Shown here: positions 61,185-64,000 of the stretch, one piece after another
Numbering within the stretch: the first letter of the stretch is position 1
Layout: each line of letters opens with the position of its first letter
DNA from: Pectobacterium araliae
Lineage (GTDB): Bacteria; Pseudomonadota; Gammaproteobacteria; Enterobacterales; Enterobacteriaceae
NCBI RefSeq assembly: GCF_037076465.1
Contig: NZ_AP028908.1
Span: 1,736,001 to 1,800,000, forward strand
Length of the DNA: 64,000 nucleotides
Direction: 5' to 3'
Notes under the pieces: model-generated
Seen by the model: only the letters and a program-made list of their open reading frames with translations
Database searches by the model: none
What the model was told of the DNA's origin: nothing
Position numbers and translations under genes: made by a program

Positions 61185-62153
61185 ATGGATTACACCAAAA
61201 TTATCAAAGAAGTTGGGCGCGGGAAAAATCATGCGCGTGATATCGATCAGGCAACGGCTTATGAACTGTATAGCGCCATGTTGCGTGGTGATGTACCGGA
61301 TTTGGAGCTCGGTGGGCTGTTGATTGCATTTCGCATCAAAGGAGAGTCCGAATCTGAGATGTTGGGTTTTTATCAGGCGATGAACGAGCATGTGCTACGT
61401 CTGAATCCGCCTGCGAGCTTTCCCATGCCTATCGTTGTCCCTAGCTATAACGGGGCGCGGAAGCAGGCAAACCTGACGCCGTTGTTGGTGCTACTGTTAG
61501 CAAAACTGGGTTTTCCGGTCGTGGTTCACGGCGTCAGCGAGGATCCGACTCGTGTTACCAGCGCGGAGATTTTACGTAATCTCGGCGTGACGATTGCGGA
61601 GAACGCTGGGCAGGCTCAGCAGGAACTTGATAACGGCAGTCCGGTATTTATTCCTGTCTCTGTGCTGTGCCCTGCCATCGATCGTCAGCTACAGTTACGC
61701 TGGCGTATGGGGGTACGTAACAGCAGCCACACGCTAGCCAAGGTGGCGACGCCATTTGGTGAAAGCGAGGCGCTACGCGTCGCCAGCGTGTCCCACCCTG
61801 AATATGTTTCCCGTGTGGGAACATTTTTTAACGACATCAATGGGCGCGCGCTTCTGATGCACGGCACGGAAGGGGAGGTTTATGCCAACCCGCAGCGTTG
61901 CCCGGAAATTCATTTTATCCGTCAGCAAAATACCAAAGTGCTACAACTTCGTCAGGAGATCAGCGTCGCGCCTGCTGCTCTGCCTATTGCTAAGGATGCT
62001 GCAACCACGGCGCGCTGGACACTACAGTGCCTGACGGGAGAAATTGCCATCCCGCAGGCGATTCGCCTGCAACTGGCGTGCTGTCTGGTTGCGGCTGGCG
62101 AAGCGGCGACCATGGAACAAGCTGTCGCAACGATTAATAAACGCCTTGGTTGA
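61185..62153 (+). CDS. ybiB: TrpD2-like glycosyltransferase-fold protein YbiB
   Basis: Member of the nucleoside phosphorylase type III fold (anthranilate phosphoribosyltransferase-like), 322 residues (E. coli YbiB 320). E. coli YbiB does not make tryptophan; it binds nucleic acid. The N-terminal helical domain has GKNHARDIDQATAYELYSAML and LGGLLIAFRIKGES. The central part has VVPSYNGARKQANLTPLLVLLLAKLGFPVVVHG, where TrpD would carry its glycine-rich loop. In E. coli it follows dinG directly; here nearly 8 kb intervene. Confidence 0.92.
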   Translation: MDYTKIIKEVGRGKNHARDIDQATAYELYSAMLRGDVPDLELGGLLIAFRIKGESESEMLGFYQAMNEHVLRLNPPASFPMPIVVPSYNGARKQANLTPLLVLLLAKLGFPVVVHGVSEDPTRVTSAEILRNLGVTIAENAGQAQQELDNGSPVFIPVSVLCPAIDRQLQLRWRMGVRNSSHTLAKVATPFGESEALRVASVSHPEYVSRVGTFFNDINGRALLMHGTEGEVYANPQRCPEIHFIRQQNTKVLQLRQEISVAPAALPIAKDAATTARWTLQCLTGEIAIPQAIRLQLACCLVAAGEAATMEQAVATINKRLG

Positions 62154-62237
62154 TCGGTTTGCCGAGGCGGAATCAGGCGCGGATTACCGCGCCACTTCAC
62201 ACAGCCAGACGGCTGTCATTTGAAGAGAAGGAATAGC

Positions 62238-64000
62238 ATGCAACAAGTAGCGGACTATTTTAATGCATTGAATCGTGACTATCTCGCGGTCCATCAGACG
62301 AAAGAAGAGCTGTTTTGGCAACTGTATATGGGAACGGGTAACGATGAAGTGTCTGAGCGTTTCTCCACCGCAGAGAGTGCGTATAAGCGCTTTATTTCAC
62401 AACCGCAGCGTCTGGCTGAGCTGAGAGCCCATATTGCAACACTGGAAAGCAGCCCGCGTGATGAACAACAGGCTCTGTTACATGGTTTGCACGGCTGGTA
62501 TCGGTTTTTTGACTGTAATGTGATTGAGGATCCGCAGGCTCAGGCGTTAATGGACGAGATTATTGCGGCAGAAAGCGCGCTATACGCCAAGCGTAAATCT
62601 TATGAGATGACGCATCTGGATGCCAAGGGAGAACGTGTTTCCGCTTCGCTCGGAGAACTGCTGACCAATCAGGCAACCAATGATACGGAAGCCTATCGTC
62701 ACAGCTCTCAGCAGGCACTGCGCGATCTCGAGCAGTGGTTGTTGCAGAACGGTTTTCCTGAGCTGATTTCACTGCGTAACCGCTTTGCCCGTCAAATGGG
62801 CTATCGGAACTATTTTGACTATAAGGTCAACAAGACGGAGCGAATGACGCCGGAGCAGCTTTTTGCCATTCTCGATCCTTTCGAAGAGCAGACCCGTGAA
62901 GCAAATGCTCGTAGCCTAAAAAATCTGGCTGATGAAAAGGGTGAAGACGCGCTGCAACCGTGGAATATTCGCTATGCCAGTGCGGGGGATGTGACGCGCC
63001 AGCTCGATCCTTATTTCCCATTCTCTGCATCGCTGGAACGTTGGGTCAACAGCTTTAAGCGTTTACGTATCGGGTTTAACGGTGCAGAAATGCAGCTCGA
63101 TTTATTGGTGCGCAAAGGCAAATATGAGAACGGCTTTATGCACGGCCCAGTGCCGCCGTTTGTACAGGAAGGGAAATGGCTGCCGGCTCGGATTAATTTC
63201 ACCAGTTTGGCAAAACCCGATCAAATTGGCAGCGGATCTAGCGGCATTAATACGCTGTTCCATGAAGGCGGGCATGCCGCACATTTTGCCAATATTAAGC
63301 AGAATGCCCCCTGTTTTTCTCAGGAGTTTCCACCAACGTCGATGGCCTACGCTGAAACACAGTCCATGTTCTGTGACAGCCTGCTGGGTGATGCCGACTG
63401 GCTAAAACGCTATGCAAAGAATGCACAGGGAGAGACGATTCCTGATGAATTGATCCGTGCGGATATCAGCACGCAGCAGCCGATGCGCGCTTTCAATGAG
63501 CGACACATTCTGTTGGTGCCGTATTTTGAGTGGCAACTCTATTCTTGGGATGATGAGGCGCGCACGCCAGAGGCGATGACCAAACTGGCGCGTGATACCG
63601 AGCAGCGAATTCTTGGCACCAGCGGTAGCCCCCGTCCGACGTTGGCGATTCCACATTTGTTGTCTATGGAATCCGCGTGCTCTTATCAGGGATATCTGCT
63701 GGCGCTGATGGCGGTGGAGCAGACGCGGAACTACTTCCTGCAACGCGATGGCTATTTGACAGATAATCCCGCTATCGGGCCGGATTTGGCGCGGCACTAT
63801 TGGTTACCGGGTAATAGCGTGAGTCATGACGATACGCTGCGTAGTTTGACGGGTGAGGGGTTCAATCCGGCCTATCTCGCGCAGGCCTGCAATCTGACGG
63901 TAGAGGAAGCCTGGCAACAAGCGCAGGGTACGATGGTGCAGGCTGCTGCACGCCCTCAGCCTGCTGCGGATTTCGATCTGTCAGCCCACATTCGTGTGGT
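62238..64000 (+). CDS. M3-type (oligoendopeptidase F-like) metallopeptidase, 3' end outside window
   Basis: The frame is open from the ATG at 62238 to the window end (587 codons seen, no stop). It starts MQQVADYFNALNRDYLAVH after a GAAGGA SD. The zinc motif HEGGH is at residues 342-346 (LFHEGGHAAHF), with a further glutamate probable in SMAYAETQSMF about 25 residues later. The first 300 residues are helical, as in M3 peptidases. No signal peptide is present, so it is cytoplasmic and probably degrades oligopeptides. It lies 84 bases after ybiB; the two may be co-transcribed. Confidence 0.82.
   Translation, partial: MQQVADYFNALNRDYLAVHQTKEELFWQLYMGTGNDEVSERFSTAESAYKRFISQPQRLAELRAHIATLESSPRDEQQALLHGLHGWYRFFDCNVIEDPQAQALMDEIIAAESALYAKRKSYEMTHLDAKGERVSASLGELLTNQATNDTEAYRHSSQQALRDLEQWLLQNGFPELISLRNRFARQMGYRNYFDYKVNKTERMTPEQLFAILDPFEEQTREANARSLKNLADEKGEDALQPWNIRYASAGDVTRQLDPYFPFSASLERWVNSFKRLRIGFNGAEMQLDLLVRKGKYENGFMHGPVPPFVQEGKWLPARINFTSLAKPDQIGSGSSGINTLFHEGGHAAHFANIKQNAPCFSQEFPPTSMAYAETQSMFCDSLLGDADWLKRYAKNAQGETIPDELIRADISTQQPMRAFNERHILLVPYFEWQLYSWDDEARTPEAMTKLARDTEQRILGTSGSPRPTLAIPHLLSMESACSYQGYLLALMAVEQTRNYFLQRDGYLTDNPAIGPDLARHYWLPGNSVSHDDTLRSLTGEGFNPAYLAQACNLTVEEAWQQAQGTMVQAAARPQPAADFDLSAHIRV

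Overview
The window looks like chromosomal DNA of a soft-rot enterobacterium, most likely Pectobacterium. The housekeeping genes (bio operon, uvrB, ybhK, moaABCDE, ybhL, ybhGFSR, rhlE, dinG, ybiB, cdd, maeA) are very close to their E. coli relatives. Between them sit genes typical of plant-macerating bacteria: a secreted GH12 endoglucanase (CelS type) and a secreted RTX zinc metalloprotease with its inhibitor and dedicated type I secretion system (prtW-inh-prtDEF). No rRNA, tRNA, CRISPR array or intact insertion sequence was seen. Species assignment is an inference from protein similarity recalled from memory.

Layout. 1-3.5 kb: end of a glutathione ABC importer operon (gsiB partial, gsiC, gsiD), convergent with maeA. 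5.4-7.6 kb: cdd with yohK and yohJ on the minus strand. 7.8-8.6 kb: celS. 8.9-13.9 kb: biotin genes, bioA divergent from bioBFCD, with a BirA-type operator between. 13.9-17.2 kb: a 787-bp regulatory region with a LexA box and DnaA-box-like repeats, then uvrB and a VOC-family gene. 17.2-22.1 kb: ybhK, a molybdenum-cofactor riboswitch, moaABCDE and ybhL. 22.2-27.2 kb: the ybhGFSR exporter operon. 27.2-33.7 kb: a Fur-box-preceded TonB receptor and four-gene siderophore ABC importer. 34-35.5 kb: rhlE. 35.7-36.2 kb: a deleted Xre/RES toxin-antitoxin remnant. 36.2-41.3 kb: pepT, a DppA-like binding protein, a three-hairpin element, queH and dusC. 41.4-45.2 kb: an mmuM remnant, an unknown gene, class IV adenylate cyclase cyaB, a periplasmic FMN-binding protein with a membrane partner, and pbpG. 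45.2-51.1 kb: a GST, bglX, idi, a 35-residue membrane protein, a LysE-family exporter and an AraC regulator. 51.3-60.2 kb: dinG, then prtW-inh-prtDEF. 60.3-60.8 kb: decayed mobile-element genes. 61.2-64 kb: ybiB and a truncated-by-window M3-type metallopeptidase.

The recurring theme is insertion into a conserved backbone. As I remember it, E. coli has ybhG-cecR-rhlE-ybiA-dinG-ybiB nearly contiguous. Here the cecR position is taken by the iron-uptake locus, about 15 kb separates rhlE from dinG, and the protease secretion locus plus mobile-element debris separates dinG from ybiB. The cdd/yohK/yohJ and dusC/pbpG/bglX genes, which belong to one region in E. coli, lie in two separate places here.

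Regulatory elements readable directly include the BirA operator, the LexA box, the Moco riboswitch, a Fur box, a CRP site with perfect half-sites, several terminator hairpins, and a structured prtW leader with repeated GGA motifs. Two translation-level oddities stand out: an 8-codon mini-ORF whose stop overlaps the gsiC start, and a tandemly duplicated start of queH.
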